From Hyphomonas polymorpha PS728 (GTDB taxonomy: Bacteria > Pseudomonadota > Alphaproteobacteria > Caulobacterales > Hyphomonadaceae): DNA of 64,000 bases. Location: the NCBI RefSeq assembly GCF_000685315.1, contig NZ_ARYM01000015.1, forward strand, positions 1 to 64,000, in the 5' to 3' direction. This document shows positions 15,488-25,281 of the stretch, piece by piece. The notes below the pieces were generated by a model. It was not told the DNA's origin. It was given only the letters and a program-made list of their open reading frames with translations, and made no database searches. Both the position numbers and the translations under genes were made by a program. The number at the start of each line of letters is the position of its first letter. Position 1 is the first letter of the stretch.

Positions 15488-16246
15488 TCAGAGCGGGTCG
15501 GGGATGGGCTCCACACCCAGGCCCCGCATCAGCGCCTCAAGCTCGCCCCGCACCGTTTCCAGCCTGACCGTATCAGTCGACCGGGCCACCAGCGCCACGC
15601 CATTATCCCCCGTCCCCAGATACCAGGGGTAAGAGCCGATGGAGACGTCCGGATACGCCTTGGCGATAGCGCCGAGGGGCTCGGCAAGGTCGCCCTCGCG
15701 CAGGCCAGGGCCGCGCAACTGCACCTTGTGAACCCGCGCGCCGCCTTCCAGGCGGGGGCCGATATCCTCCAGCATCGCGCGGGCAATCTGGGGCACACCG
15801 GCCATAGTGAAGACGTTTTCCATCTGGAACCCCGGCGCGCCAGAGACGGGATTCTTCACGATTTTTGCCCCGTGCGGGATGCGCGCCATCCGGCGGCGGG
15901 CGGGGGTGAAATCGGTGTTCATGGCCTTGTAGCGCTCGGCCATTTCCGCCAGCACCTCGGGGTGTTCGGAGATGCCCGTGCCAAAGGCCGCCGCAATCGC
16001 ATCCGCTGTGATATCATCATGCGTCGGGCCGATGCCGCCGGTGGTGAAGACGTAAGTGTACTTCGCCCGCAGGGCGTTCACTGCCGCCACGATCTCCTCC
16101 TCAATATCCGGCACCGTCCGGCACTCCCGCACAGGAATACCGATCGGCTCCAGATATTGCGCAATCTGCTGCAGGTTGATGTCTCGGGTGCGCCCGGAGA
16201 GCAGCTCATCCCCAATCAGCAGAACGGCGGCAGTGGGCTGGGTCAT
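15488..16246 (-). CDS. CinA/MoaB-type molybdopterin-binding domain protein
   Basis: A 252-residue protein with the MoCF-binding fold seen in CinA N-terminal domains: LLIGDELLSGRTRDINLQQIA at the start and FTTGGIGPTHDDITADAIAAAFG at about residues 68-90. Its length matches stand-alone CinA-like (competence/damage-inducible protein A) proteins without the C-terminal deamidase domain. These may act on pyridine-nucleotide or FAD-type pyrophosphates, but the function of the short form is poorly defined. Its ATG overlaps the stop of the upstream serine-hydrolase gene (ATGA), so they are coupled. Confidence 0.85.
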   Translation of the reverse strand: MTQPTAAVLLIGDELLSGRTRDINLQQIAQYLEPIGIPVRECRTVPDIEEEIVAAVNALRAKYTYVFTTGGIGPTHDDITADAIAAAFGTGISEHPEVLAEMAERYKAMNTDFTPARRRMARIPHGAKIVKNPVSGAPGFQMENVFTMAGVPQIARAMLEDIGPRLEGGARVHKVQLRGPGLREGDLAEPLGAIAKAYPDVSIGSYPWYLGTGDNGVALVARSTDTVRLETVRGELEALMRGLGVEPIPDPL

Positions 16247-17556
16247 TTGGTCTCCTGAAGCGCATCATAAACGAGTTCGGCCGATTCCGTCCGCATACTG
16301 CGGTCCAGGGATCCGCCGAATACCTGGATCATACCGACGAAACTGATCTTGTTGACAGGGTCGACCCAGAACCAGGTGCCCGCCGCGCCACCCCACATGA
16401 AGGCGCCTTTCGGATAGGCCTCGCCATCATTGAGGATCACGGCAAAGTCGAGCCCGAAACCGCCGCCGGCATTGGGATCGGTCGTGGTGCCATTGTGGCC
16501 GATGAAAACGCCTTCGGGGAGGAAATTGGTCGCCATCAGCTGCACCGTTTCCGGCTTCAGCACCTGAACCCCGTCCAGCGTGCCGCCCTTGGCCAGCATA
16601 TCGGTGAAGCGCGCATAGTCGCCGAGCGTACCCACAAGGCCATGCCCGCCGCCTTCAAAGGCGATGGTGTCCTTGCGATACTGAAAGCCCGGCATTGGCA
16701 GCGGGACGAGCTCCCCCGTTTCCGGGTTCGGACCCCAGACGTCGGAGAACCGGTCGTACTTTTCGTCCGGCACGAAGAACGCAGTATCGGTCATGCCGAG
16801 CGGCGCAAAAACGCGCGCCTGCAGAAACTCGCCCAACGTCTGGCCGGACAGGCGCTCGATCAGCGCGCCCTGAATGTCTACCGAAATGGAGTAATCCCAG
16901 GTCACGCCCGGCTCATGCTTCAGCGGGATGGTGGCCACGCGGCGGATCATTTCATCAGCGTCAGGCGACTGGAAAACCTCCAGCTCGCGGAAGCGATCGT
17001 CGACGTAATTGCCGGGCGCGAGGCCGTAGCCGAAACCGGCCGTGTGGCTCATCAATTCCTGAACCGTGGGCGGGCGGCTGACCGGCGCAAGAATGGGATT
17101 GCCCGCCTCGTCCTGCCCCTTGAAGACCTGAAGCCCTTCAAATTCGGGGAAATATTTGGTGATCGGGTCGTCCAGCTGGAACTTGCCCTCTTCCCAGAGG
17201 ATCATCAGCCCGGCGCCGGTGACCGGCTTGGACATCGAATAGATCCGCCAGATGGTATCTTCTTCCACCGGGGCGCCGTCCGCCTGGCGGCGGATGCCAT
17301 GACGGAAATCGGAAATGATTTCGCCATCCTGGATCAGGCGTGTGGCAATGCCTTTTACAGTTCCGCCATCAACATACGAGGCCATTCTGGCTTCCAGGGC
17401 GGCAATTCCCTCCGCGCTGAAGGCAGGCCGGGCTTCGGCGGCGGGCGCCGTCAGCGCGGCTGGTTCGAGACCCGCAGGCGCGCTGGCGCAGGCGGCCAAA
17501 ACCGCCCCGGCAAGGGCCAGTATGCCCCCCATGAATTGTCCCTTGAACCGCTTCAT
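16243..17556 (-). CDS. Class C beta-lactamase-like serine hydrolase, lipoprotein
   Basis: I place the start at 17556 (MKRFKGQFMGGILALAGAVLAACAS). This gives a lipoprotein signal with a LAAC lipobox, unlike the longer frame that reaches into the divergent MetAP gene. The 437-residue product has the SxxK nucleophile motif in IYSMSKPVTG, the YS/YxN-type motif in WDYSISVD, and a C-terminal WGGAAGTWFWVDP in the usual KTG-equivalent region. Family members are esterases, D-aminopeptidases or penicillin-binding-like enzymes; a true beta-lactamase is not implied. The mature protein should be anchored in the periplasm. It overlaps the cinA-like gene by four bases. Confidence 0.85.
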   Translation of the reverse strand: MKRFKGQFMGGILALAGAVLAACASAPAGLEPAALTAPAAEARPAFSAEGIAALEARMASYVDGGTVKGIATRLIQDGEIISDFRHGIRRQADGAPVEEDTIWRIYSMSKPVTGAGLMILWEEGKFQLDDPITKYFPEFEGLQVFKGQDEAGNPILAPVSRPPTVQELMSHTAGFGYGLAPGNYVDDRFRELEVFQSPDADEMIRRVATIPLKHEPGVTWDYSISVDIQGALIERLSGQTLGEFLQARVFAPLGMTDTAFFVPDEKYDRFSDVWGPNPETGELVPLPMPGFQYRKDTIAFEGGGHGLVGTLGDYARFTDMLAKGGTLDGVQVLKPETVQLMATNFLPEGVFIGHNGTTTDPNAGGGFGLDFAVILNDGEAYPKGAFMWGGAAGTWFWVDPVNKISFVGMIQVFGGSLDRSMRTESAELVYDALQETK

Positions 17557-17659
17557 GCCCGCTCTCTCCCATGCCATGTCGCGGTGATAACTGGCAGCGG
17601 TCTGCCTGTTCGGCAAGAAGGGAGTGGAATCTCGGGGCCCGGACTGCCATATTGCGGGC

Positions 17660-18484
17660 ATGAACGATACAAATCTTCTCCTGCCCATGCGCACGGGCGA
17701 CATCCGCATTCACGACGCCGAAGGCTTCGAGGGGATGCGCCGCGCGGGCCGCCTCGTCGCCGAATGTCTGGACATGCTGGTTCCCGAAGTGAAACCCGGT
17801 GTAACGACCGAGCGTCTGGATACGCTTGTGCGCGAGTTCGTGCAGGATCACGGCGCCGTTTCGGCAACCATCGGGTATCGGGGTTACCGCCACGCCTCCT
17901 GCATTTCGGTGAACCATGTGATCTGCCATGGTATTCCCGGCCCGAAGGCGCTGAAGGAAGGTGACATCGCCAATATCGACGTGACGTTGATCCTGGACGG
18001 CTGGCACGGTGACCATAGCCGGATGTACGGCGTGGGCGAGGTGAAGCGCAAAGCCGAACGCCTGATGGAAGTGACCTATGAAGCCATGATGGCGGGCATT
18101 GCCGCCGTCAAACCCGGCGCCCGGTTTGGCGACATCGGCGGCGCGATCAGCGAGATTGCCCGGCTCAACCGCTATTCGGTGGTGGATGATTTCTGCGGCC
18201 ATGGATTGGGGCGCCTTTTCCATGACGAGCCCAACGTGGTCCACTCCGCCAAAGCGGGCACCGGCCCTGAGCTGAAACCCGGCATGTTCTTCACCATCGA
18301 GCCGATGCTGAACCTTGGCCGGCGCGACGCGGCGATCCTGCCTGATGGCTGGACGGCTGTGACGCGCGACCGTCAGCTTTCGGCGCAGTTTGAACATTCC
18401 GTCGGCGTGACCGAAACGGGCGTGGAGATTTTCTCCGCCTCGCCCAAAGGCTGGCATGAGCCTTTCAAGGTGAAGCTGGGATAG
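17660..18484 (+). CDS. map: Type I methionine aminopeptidase
   Basis: The ATG at 17660 yields 274 residues, near the usual length. The metal ligands are in place: D in NIDVTLILDG, D in GDHSRMYG, H in GHGLGRLFHDEP, E in FTIEPMLN and E in AQFEHSVGV. HASCISVNHVICHGIP, containing the substrate-binding histidine, is also present. It removes the initiator methionine from nascent proteins in the cytoplasm. The gene is transcribed divergently from the hydrolase lipoprotein gene, with radC following on the same strand after a ~170-base gap. Confidence 0.95.
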   Translation: MNDTNLLLPMRTGDIRIHDAEGFEGMRRAGRLVAECLDMLVPEVKPGVTTERLDTLVREFVQDHGAVSATIGYRGYRHASCISVNHVICHGIPGPKALKEGDIANIDVTLILDGWHGDHSRMYGVGEVKRKAERLMEVTYEAMMAGIAAVKPGARFGDIGGAISEIARLNRYSVVDDFCGHGLGRLFHDEPNVVHSAKAGTGPELKPGMFFTIEPMLNLGRRDAAILPDGWTAVTRDRQLSAQFEHSVGVTETGVEIFSASPKGWHEPFKVKLG

Positions 18485-18653
18485 GCCCATACCCTTGGGT
18501 TGTCCTTGGGAAAGCCCCCGCTGAACCTTTTGCAACTACTTGACGAACTCAAATGTTCGTGAAATGTTCCAGCACGTTTCGCGTGCTGGATCATCGCTTT
18601 GTCCATGGGCAGCACATTCCATACCTGCCGGGAGAAGGGCGCGTGCTGACACT

Positions 18654-19400
18654 ATGAGTTCAGAAGTTTCATCCGCAAACGGATTGAATGAGGCCGGCGG
18701 CCTTTTCATTGCACCAGCCCTAGCCGACAAGCCTCACTGGCAGGGCCACCGGGACAGGCTGCGGACGAAACTGCTGAACCGCGGCGCCGGCGCCCTGGAT
18801 GATTACGAGATCCTCGAAGTGCTGTTGATGGCTTTCATTCCGCGCCGGGATGTGAAGCCGATTGCCAAGGCACTCGAAAGGAAGTTCGGCTGCCTCTCGG
18901 CCATTCTCGCGGCGCCTGCCGAAGACCTTCTGAAAGTGCCCGGCGTGGGGGAAACGGTGGCGGCCTACATCAAGGCCATTGCCGAGCTTCATTCCCGCGC
19001 GGCGCGCGAAGAGATCAAGGCGAGGGAAATCATCTCATCCTGGTCCGCCCTGGTGGCTTATGTCCGGCGGGAACTTCAGCATGAAAAGCGCGAACAGTTC
19101 CGCGTCATCTTCCTTGACCGGAAGAACCAGCTGATCGTCGACGAGATCATGGGCCATGGCACGGTGGATCACGCGCCCGTCTACCCGCGGGAGATCGCCC
19201 GGCGCGCGCTGGAGCTTCAGGCCTCCAGCCTGATCCTCGTTCACAACCACCCCTCGGGTGACCCCAAGCCGTCACGCGCAGACATTTCGATTACGCGCGA
19301 AATTATCGATGTGCTCGGCCCTTTCGATATTTCCGTGCATGATCATCTCGTGGTCGGCACATCGGGCGTTGTCAGCTTCCGCACTTCCGGCCTCATCTGA
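18654..19400 (+). CDS. radC: RadC-family JAB domain protein
   Basis: The ATG at 18654 gives 248 residues; an upstream extension to 18540 exists but reads less like coding sequence. A helix-hairpin-helix region (VPGVGETVAAYIKAIAE) is followed by the JAMM metalloprotease-like motif VHNHPSGDPKPSRADI and the conserved HDHLVVG. RadC proteins were once linked to DNA repair, but their role remains unclear. The 3' end overlaps the convergent ABC-F gene by eight bases, so no terminator separates them. Confidence 0.92.
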   Translation: MSSEVSSANGLNEAGGLFIAPALADKPHWQGHRDRLRTKLLNRGAGALDDYEILEVLLMAFIPRRDVKPIAKALERKFGCLSAILAAPAEDLLKVPGVGETVAAYIKAIAELHSRAAREEIKAREIISSWSALVAYVRRELQHEKREQFRVIFLDRKNQLIVDEIMGHGTVDHAPVYPREIARRALELQASSLILVHNHPSGDPKPSRADISITREIIDVLGPFDISVHDHLVVGTSGVVSFRTSGLI

Positions 19401-20976
19401 GACTGATCTTCCGGGTCACGCCCACGCGCTCCAGGAAGGTCTCATCATGGCTGACCGTCAGCAGCGCGCCGTCATAGGCGTTCAGCCCGGCTTCGACGGT
19501 TTCCAGGGACGCAATGTCGAGATGGTTGGTCGGCTCGTCCAGGATCAGAAGCTGTGGCGGGGCGCCCCCGCCGAGGACGCAGGCAAGGCCGGCACGCAGG
19601 CGTTCTCCACCGCTCAGCGTGGCCACCGGCTGAAGCGCCGCGTCCGCCCTGAAGCGGAAGCGCGCCAGCGCAGCCCTGCAGGCATTTTCATCCGCCTCCG
19701 GATTTATACGCCGAAAGTTGTCAAGGATAGTGCCGGCGCCCTCCAGCAGGCTCACCTCCTGATCCAGCAGAGCCCAGGGTACGTGGACCAGCGCCTCGCC
19801 GGAAAGCGCCGGCAGGGCGCCGGTTATGACCTTGAGCAGGGTGGACTTGCCCGCCCCGTTCGGCCCGGAGATCGCCGCCCGCTCAGGCCCTCGCAGATCA
19901 AATGACAGATCACGGATTACGGGGCGGTCCGCATCATATCCCGCCGCAAGACGGGCTACGCGTACCACCTCTTTATTCGGCGGAAGAGCCGTGGGGGCGA
20001 GTTTCACGATGAAGGGCTGAAGCACTTCGACCCGGCCGCGCGCCTCGGTTGCGGCCTCCTCTGCCTCAGTCTTTTGTCTCTCGGCCAGACGCCCCAGAGC
20101 GCCGGAAGAATCTTCCGCCCTGTTCTTCAGTGTGCCAAGCAAAATGCGGGGCGCGCCGCCCCTGGCGGCCTTGCGGCTGCCTGCGCCATCGCGTCTTGCC
20201 TTGCGCTCGGCGGCGGTCTGCGCCTTTTTCCCCGCCTCCTCGACGCGCCGTTCTGCATGCGCCAGATCCTGCTGGGCGGCTGCGAGCTCGCGCGCCTTCT
20301 GCGCTTCATAGCTGCTCCATCCCCCGCCATAGCGCGCCGCGCCGAGTGATGTCAGCTCGATGATGGCATCCATGTTTTCAAGCAGTTCCCGGTCATGGCT
20401 GACCACCACGGCGCCGCCGCGCCAACCGGCCAGCAGCTCTGCCACAGCGGCGCGTCCCTCACGGTCAAGATTGTTGGTCGGCTCATCCAGCAGCAGGAAA
20501 TCGGGCTCTGCAAAAATGAGCGCAGCAAGGCTTGCCCGCGTTCGCTGACCTCCCGACAGGGTGGCGAGTGGCGTCTCCAATCCCACGCCCTGCAAGCCCG
20601 CGCGGCCCAGCGTTTCAGCCAGCCGCGATTCCAGCGTCCAGTCGGCCTCAGCAAAATCGGTCTCGGTACCGGCGCCCGCCTCGATATGCCGGAGACAGGC
20701 AAGTGCAGGCTCTACCGCAAAAAGGCCCGCGAGGGTCTCCTCCGGGGAGGGCTCAAAAGACTGGCGCAACACACCGGTCGTGCCGGCGACCGTGACCGAT
20801 CCGGACGCAGGGCTCAGCGCGCCGGAAATCAGCTTGAGCAGAGTGGATTTGCCCGCGCCGTTGCGGCCAACAATCCCTGTGCGTTCCTGATTGAGACTAA
20901 AACTAAGGTCTGAAAAAAGAACCCGGCCGTCAGGCAGGGCAAAGTTCAGTGAGGCGAAGGTTATGGAGGCGGGCAT
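19393..20976 (-). CDS. ABC-F family ATPase
   Basis: A 527-residue soluble protein with two complete ABC cassettes and no membrane segments. Walker A motifs are GRNGAGKST and GPNGAGKST, signatures LSGGQRTR and LSGGERLR, and Walker B LLLDEPTNNLD and LILDEPTNHLD. A charged Lys/Arg/Glu-rich linker of the ABC-F type lies between them (about residues 235-310, with AHAERRVEEAGKKAQTAAER). ABC-F proteins act on ribosomes to relieve stalling or give drug resistance. Which subfamily this belongs to cannot be told by eye. The 270-base spacer to the divergent MFS gene (20977-21247) contains no gene. Confidence 0.93.
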   Translation of the reverse strand: MPASITFASLNFALPDGRVLFSDLSFSLNQERTGIVGRNGAGKSTLLKLISGALSPASGSVTVAGTTGVLRQSFEPSPEETLAGLFAVEPALACLRHIEAGAGTETDFAEADWTLESRLAETLGRAGLQGVGLETPLATLSGGQRTRASLAALIFAEPDFLLLDEPTNNLDREGRAAVAELLAGWRGGAVVVSHDRELLENMDAIIELTSLGAARYGGGWSSYEAQKARELAAAQQDLAHAERRVEEAGKKAQTAAERKARRDGAGSRKAARGGAPRILLGTLKNRAEDSSGALGRLAERQKTEAEEAATEARGRVEVLQPFIVKLAPTALPPNKEVVRVARLAAGYDADRPVIRDLSFDLRGPERAAISGPNGAGKSTLLKVITGALPALSGEALVHVPWALLDQEVSLLEGAGTILDNFRRINPEADENACRAALARFRFRADAALQPVATLSGGERLRAGLACVLGGGAPPQLLILDEPTNHLDIASLETVEAGLNAYDGALLTVSHDETFLERVGVTRKISLR

Positions 20977-21247
20977 GGTGTGAACTCTTCCGGTAAACTG
21001 ATCCGAGGGCGGTCGTTTTCCGGTGGTCGTTCATGACGCAGGGCCTCACGCTTGGCTGTGGAATTCTTTGCAAGGTTGCTCAGATAGGCATCGCTCACGA
21101 AAAGTTCAACTCGCATCTGGCGGAAATGAAGAGGCTCCCTCTGCGCCTTCCCTCACGATAACACTTGCAGGGCGCGACGGGGCCGTTACCGTTCGGTCAT
21201 CAACGGCGCGCCGGCAGAAGCGCGTTTCCCTGGGAGGCGAGCGACAC

Positions 21248-22744
21248 ATGACGGCATCCGCAGACGCGGCTGAAACTGGCAACGGCCACATTACCGGTTT
21301 CGGCAGCAAGCCATACCGCTCCTATGTGCTCATTGCCCTCACGCTGATCTACACGCTGAACTTCATCGATCGAACGGTGATTACCGTCGTCGCCCAGCCG
21401 ATCATCAACACCTTTTCGCTAACCGATACGCAGTGGGGTCTGCTGACCGGGCCGCCTTTCGCGCTGTTCTATGCGCTGATGGGCATACCGATCGCCATGT
21501 GGGCCGACCGGGGCAACCGCGTCTTCATCATCTCGCTGTGCGTGGTCATCTGGTCTGTGATGACCGTCTTTTGCGGCCTGGCGGCGAGTTTCATCTGGCT
21601 GCTTCTCTTCCGCGTGGGCGTCGCGATCGGCGAGGCCGGCTGTACGCCGCCCGCCAACTCGATCATCACAGACTATTATCCCCCAAAGAGCCGCGCCAAT
21701 GCGATCGGCATCTATTCGATGGGCGTGACCATCGGCGGGGTGATGGCTCAGCTTTTCGGCGGCGCGCTCGCCGGTCTGCAGGGCCCCGATTTCGGCAACT
21801 TCCTGGCCTCGATTGGCCTGGGCGGTCTCTTCTCGGGCATCAACTGGGAAGAGGTGGAAGGTTGGCGCCTGGTCTTCGTGATTGTCGGGGCGCCGGGCAT
21901 TCTTGTTGCCCTGATCCTGTGGCTGACCACGCGCGAGCCTCCGCGCGGCTATTCAGACCCCAAGGGCAAAGCGCCGGTCGAGAAGGCCGGGTTCTTTGAA
22001 GCCTTCCGGGAATTCAGCGCAAAGCCAACCTTCTGGACGCTGTCGCTGGGCGCCGCTTTCGTTGCCTTCGTCGGCTACGGCCTGATCAGCTTCCAGGCGC
22101 CGTTCCTGATGCGCGTGCATGGCGTCAGCGTTTCGGAAGCGGCCATCCGCTATGGCGCGCCGCTCGCAGCCGTCGCCGCGTTCGGCACATTCCTCGGCGG
22201 CTTCCTGTCAGAAAAACTGTCTCCGCGCTTTCCGGCGGTGGTCGCCTGGCTTCCTGGTGTTGGCCTGCTGGTAGCTATTCCCGCCTATATCGCCGCCTTC
22301 ATGACGCCGTCGCTGACGATGGCATTCTGGATGTGGATGATCGCTGCCATTGCACACTACGCGTATCTCGGCGCGCAATACACCGTGTCGACGGCCATCG
22401 TCAGCCCGCGCTCGCGCGCCACAACGGTCTCAGTCCTCCTGCTGATCGTCAGCCTTATCGGCAACGGTCTCGGCCCGATGTTTACCGGCATGATGAGCAG
22501 CGCCTTCATGGGCGGAATTATCCGCAGGAACGGGTTGGAAGAAGCCTTTACCACCTTCAATCCCGGCTTCTGCGCCAGCCGTATGGCAGAGCTCGGAGAG
22601 CTCGGCCCGGCGCTCTGCTCGGCCTACGCCGAAGGCCTGCGTCAGTCGATGGTGGCCACGGTGCTGTTCTTCGTGGTTGCCGCCGCATTCTACTTCCTCG
22701 CCTCCCGCACCTTCCTTAAGGACCGCTGGAGCCCTGCGATCTGA
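21248..22744 (+). CDS. MFS transporter, spinster-like family (first of tandem pair)
   Basis: GGAGGCGAG upstream supports the ATG at 21248, giving 498 residues. The 12-helix MFS layout includes the motif-A-like region MGIPIAMWADRGNRVFII, the NFIDRTVI segment in helix 1 and the GEAGCTPPANSIITDYYPPKSRANAIG signature after helix 4. These are typical of spinster-type/sphingolipid-related and aromatic-acid MFS proteins in Alphaproteobacteria. The substrate is unknown. The adjacent downstream gene encodes a clear paralogue, 39 bases away, so they are probably co-transcribed. Confidence 0.88.
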   Translation: MTASADAAETGNGHITGFGSKPYRSYVLIALTLIYTLNFIDRTVITVVAQPIINTFSLTDTQWGLLTGPPFALFYALMGIPIAMWADRGNRVFIISLCVVIWSVMTVFCGLAASFIWLLLFRVGVAIGEAGCTPPANSIITDYYPPKSRANAIGIYSMGVTIGGVMAQLFGGALAGLQGPDFGNFLASIGLGGLFSGINWEEVEGWRLVFVIVGAPGILVALILWLTTREPPRGYSDPKGKAPVEKAGFFEAFREFSAKPTFWTLSLGAAFVAFVGYGLISFQAPFLMRVHGVSVSEAAIRYGAPLAAVAAFGTFLGGFLSEKLSPRFPAVVAWLPGVGLLVAIPAYIAAFMTPSLTMAFWMWMIAAIAHYAYLGAQYTVSTAIVSPRSRATTVSVLLLIVSLIGNGLGPMFTGMMSSAFMGGIIRRNGLEEAFTTFNPGFCASRMAELGELGPALCSAYAEGLRQSMVATVLFFVVAAAFYFLASRTFLKDRWSPAI

Positions 22745-22783
22745 AAATCCGCAAAATTTGCCTGACTATTCGTGGAGACCCGA

Positions 22784-24283
22784 ATGACCGACGCCGCCAC
22801 CCCTAGCCAGACAAGCGCTACGACCCAGCCGGGCTATCTCACCGGTTTTGGGACACCGCTTTACCGCGGATATGTGCTGTCTTCACTTCTCATTGTTTAC
22901 ATCTTCAACTTCATCGACCGGTCGATCTTCGGGATCCTGACCGAACCGATGAAGCTCTCCCTGCAGCTTGAAGACTGGCATATGGGCGTTCTCGGGGGGC
23001 TCGCCTTCGCGATCTTCTACACCACGCTCGGCATTCCGATTGCGCGTGTCGCCGAGCGGCGCAGCCGGATGATGATCATTGTCATCTCGCTCACCCTGTG
23101 GAGCCTGATGACGGTGATGTGCGGCTTTGCGACGAGCTTCCTCACGCTGTTCATCTTCCGTCTGCTGGTAGGCGTGGGCGAAGCCGGCTGCACGCCGCCG
23201 GCCCAGTCGGTGATCGCGGATTATTTCAAGCCGACCAGCCGCGCGACGGCCGCCTCGATCTATGCGCTGGGCGTGCCCCTTGGCGGCATGCTAGCGGGCC
23301 TCTCGGCCGGTCCGATCAACGACTATGTGACGGGCGAAAACGTCTACAACCTTCTGGGCTCATGGGGCTGGACCTGGGCGCAAGGCCTGGTTGACTGGAA
23401 CAGCCTTGAGGGCTGGCGGATCGCGTTCATTGCCGTGGGCCTGCCCGGCGTTCTGTTTGCCCTCATTCTTTTCTTCACCGTGAAAGAACCACCGCGCGGC
23501 TATTCGGACCCTCCGGGCGCGCCCCGCAAAGCTGTACCCGATGGGTTCGGCACCGTGCTCAAGGATCTGATGCAGAAGCCGACCTATGTTCATGTCGTTG
23601 CCGGCGCTGCGATTGCTTCCTTTGCCGGATATGGCGTCGCCGCTTTCTCCACATCCTTCCTGCTGCGCACACATGGCCTGACACTGACGCAGGCCGCGCT
23701 GATCTTCTCCCTGGTGCTCGGCCTCATGGCAGCCCTGGGCGTGTTCCTGTCCGGCTTCCTCGCTGACAAGCTGTCGGTGCGTTACCCGACGGCGCTTTCC
23801 TGGATGCCCGCCCTCGGCATGGGCCTGTCGGTGCCGCTTTACTGGCTCGGCTATCTCAGCCCCACCGTGCCGCTGATGATCCCGCCGCTGATGCTGGCCG
23901 CCACACTGCACTATTTCTATCTCGGGCCGATGTATGCCGTCTCTGCCGGCGTTGTGGACAGCCGCACGCGGGCCACGGCGGTGGCGATCACCCTGTTCGC
24001 GGTCAATCTGATCGGCATCGGCCTTGGCCCAACGCTGATCGGTTTCCTGTCCACCGGCCTCAAGACCATGATGCTCAGCGGGAATGATCTCGGGCTCACA
24101 CTGTCGATGTGCAAGGATGTAACCGGGCTGGCAGCAGATCAGGTTGCGGCCTGCCGCGACGCCGATGCGCGCGGCCTGCAGTGGTCGATCATCATCTTTG
24201 CCACGCTCTATGGCTGGGCAGCGATCCATTACCTGCTGGCCGGCAAAACACTGCATCGTGACATGCTGCCGAAAACTGCGTAA
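22784..24283 (+). CDS. MFS transporter, spinster-like family (second of tandem pair)
   Basis: The ATG at 22784 has GGAG nine bases upstream and gives 499 residues. It shares with the preceding transporter the TGFG...YRxYVL N-terminus, NFIDRS in helix 1, the GEAGCTPPAQSVIADYFKPTSRAT signature and the KEPPRGYSDP loop, so the pair arose by tandem duplication. Both carry inserted loops around residues 180-230. The substrate is not predictable from the sequence. It ends just before thrB (11-base gap), so the pair and thrB may share a transcript. Confidence 0.88.
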   Translation: MTDAATPSQTSATTQPGYLTGFGTPLYRGYVLSSLLIVYIFNFIDRSIFGILTEPMKLSLQLEDWHMGVLGGLAFAIFYTTLGIPIARVAERRSRMMIIVISLTLWSLMTVMCGFATSFLTLFIFRLLVGVGEAGCTPPAQSVIADYFKPTSRATAASIYALGVPLGGMLAGLSAGPINDYVTGENVYNLLGSWGWTWAQGLVDWNSLEGWRIAFIAVGLPGVLFALILFFTVKEPPRGYSDPPGAPRKAVPDGFGTVLKDLMQKPTYVHVVAGAAIASFAGYGVAAFSTSFLLRTHGLTLTQAALIFSLVLGLMAALGVFLSGFLADKLSVRYPTALSWMPALGMGLSVPLYWLGYLSPTVPLMIPPLMLAATLHYFYLGPMYAVSAGVVDSRTRATAVAITLFAVNLIGIGLGPTLIGFLSTGLKTMMLSGNDLGLTLSMCKDVTGLAADQVAACRDADARGLQWSIIIFATLYGWAAIHYLLAGKTLHRDMLPKTA

Positions 24284-24294
24284 GGGCGCCGCCT

Positions 24295-25281
24295 ATGGCG
24301 GTATACACACAGGTTTCAGACGAAGCGCTCTCATCCTTCCTCGCCGAGTATGATCTCGGCGAGGCGCTGGCGTTCAAGGGCATTGCCGAGGGCGTCGAGA
24401 ATTCGAACTATTATCTGGAGACCCGCAAAGGGCGCTACATTCTCACCCTCTTTGAAAAGCGGGTGAACGCGGCTGACCTGCCTTACTTCATTGGCCTCAA
24501 GCAGCATCTTTCCGCGCAGGGCTTTCCCTGCCCGCAGCCCGTGATGGGCCGGGATGGAGAGGCGCTGCGCACGCTGGAAGGCCGGCCGGCCGTGATTGTC
24601 ACTTTCCTTGAGGGGCTTTCGCCCAAGCGGCCGAATGCGAGGCAATGCCGCTCGCTGGGCGAAGGGCTCGCGCGGATGCATCTGGCGCTGGGAGGCTTTG
24701 ACGGGCGCCGCGAAAACGCGCTCGGGCCCGCCTCCTGGCGTCGCATGTGGGAGGGCTGCGCGGGCAATGCCGACGCGCTGCAGCCGGGCCTCTCAAATGA
24801 GGTCGATGCCTGCTTCGTCAGGATCAATGCCGCCCGCGCCTTCTCAGATCACCTGCCACGCGGCACGATCCACGCCGACCTCTTCCCGGACAATGCCTTC
24901 TTCCTGGGCGACACCTTCACGGGCGCCATCGACTTCTATTTCGCCTGCACCGACGCGCTCGCCTATGATCTCGCCGTCTGCCTCAATTCCTGGGCCTTCG
25001 AAGAAGGCAACGCGACGGACGCCTCGCGGCTGGAATACAATTTCTCCAAAGGTTCGGCGCTGATCGCGGGCTATCAGTCCGTGCGTCCGCTGGAGGCCGC
25101 AGAGCTTGAAGCGCTGCCCGCGCTCTGCCTCGGCTCAGCGATGCGTTTTTTCCTGACGCGGCTTGCCGATTGGACGTCTACACCGGCGGGCGCCCTCGTG
25201 CGGCCCAAAAACCCCCTTGAATACGCCGCTCGGCTGGCTTTCCATCGCAAGATGGAAACCGCCGAGGGCTATGGGGCATGA
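24295..25281 (+). CDS. thrB: Homoserine kinase, APH-fold (ThrB type)
   Basis: A 328-residue APH-like kinase with the features of the alphaproteobacterial homoserine kinase: GIAEGVENSNYYLET at the nucleotide loop, RYILTLFEKR carrying the ATP lysine region, and catalytic HADLFPDNAFF (D in HxDxxxxN) followed by AIDFYFACTD for the second metal ligand. It phosphorylates L-homoserine in threonine biosynthesis. The downstream membrane-protein gene overlaps by four bases (ATGA), and rnhA follows. A thrB-rnhA neighbourhood is common in this class. Confidence 0.92.
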   Translation: MAVYTQVSDEALSSFLAEYDLGEALAFKGIAEGVENSNYYLETRKGRYILTLFEKRVNAADLPYFIGLKQHLSAQGFPCPQPVMGRDGEALRTLEGRPAVIVTFLEGLSPKRPNARQCRSLGEGLARMHLALGGFDGRRENALGPASWRRMWEGCAGNADALQPGLSNEVDACFVRINAARAFSDHLPRGTIHADLFPDNAFFLGDTFTGAIDFYFACTDALAYDLAVCLNSWAFEEGNATDASRLEYNFSKGSALIAGYQSVRPLEAAELEALPALCLGSAMRFFLTRLADWTSTPAGALVRPKNPLEYAARLAFHRKMETAEGYGA

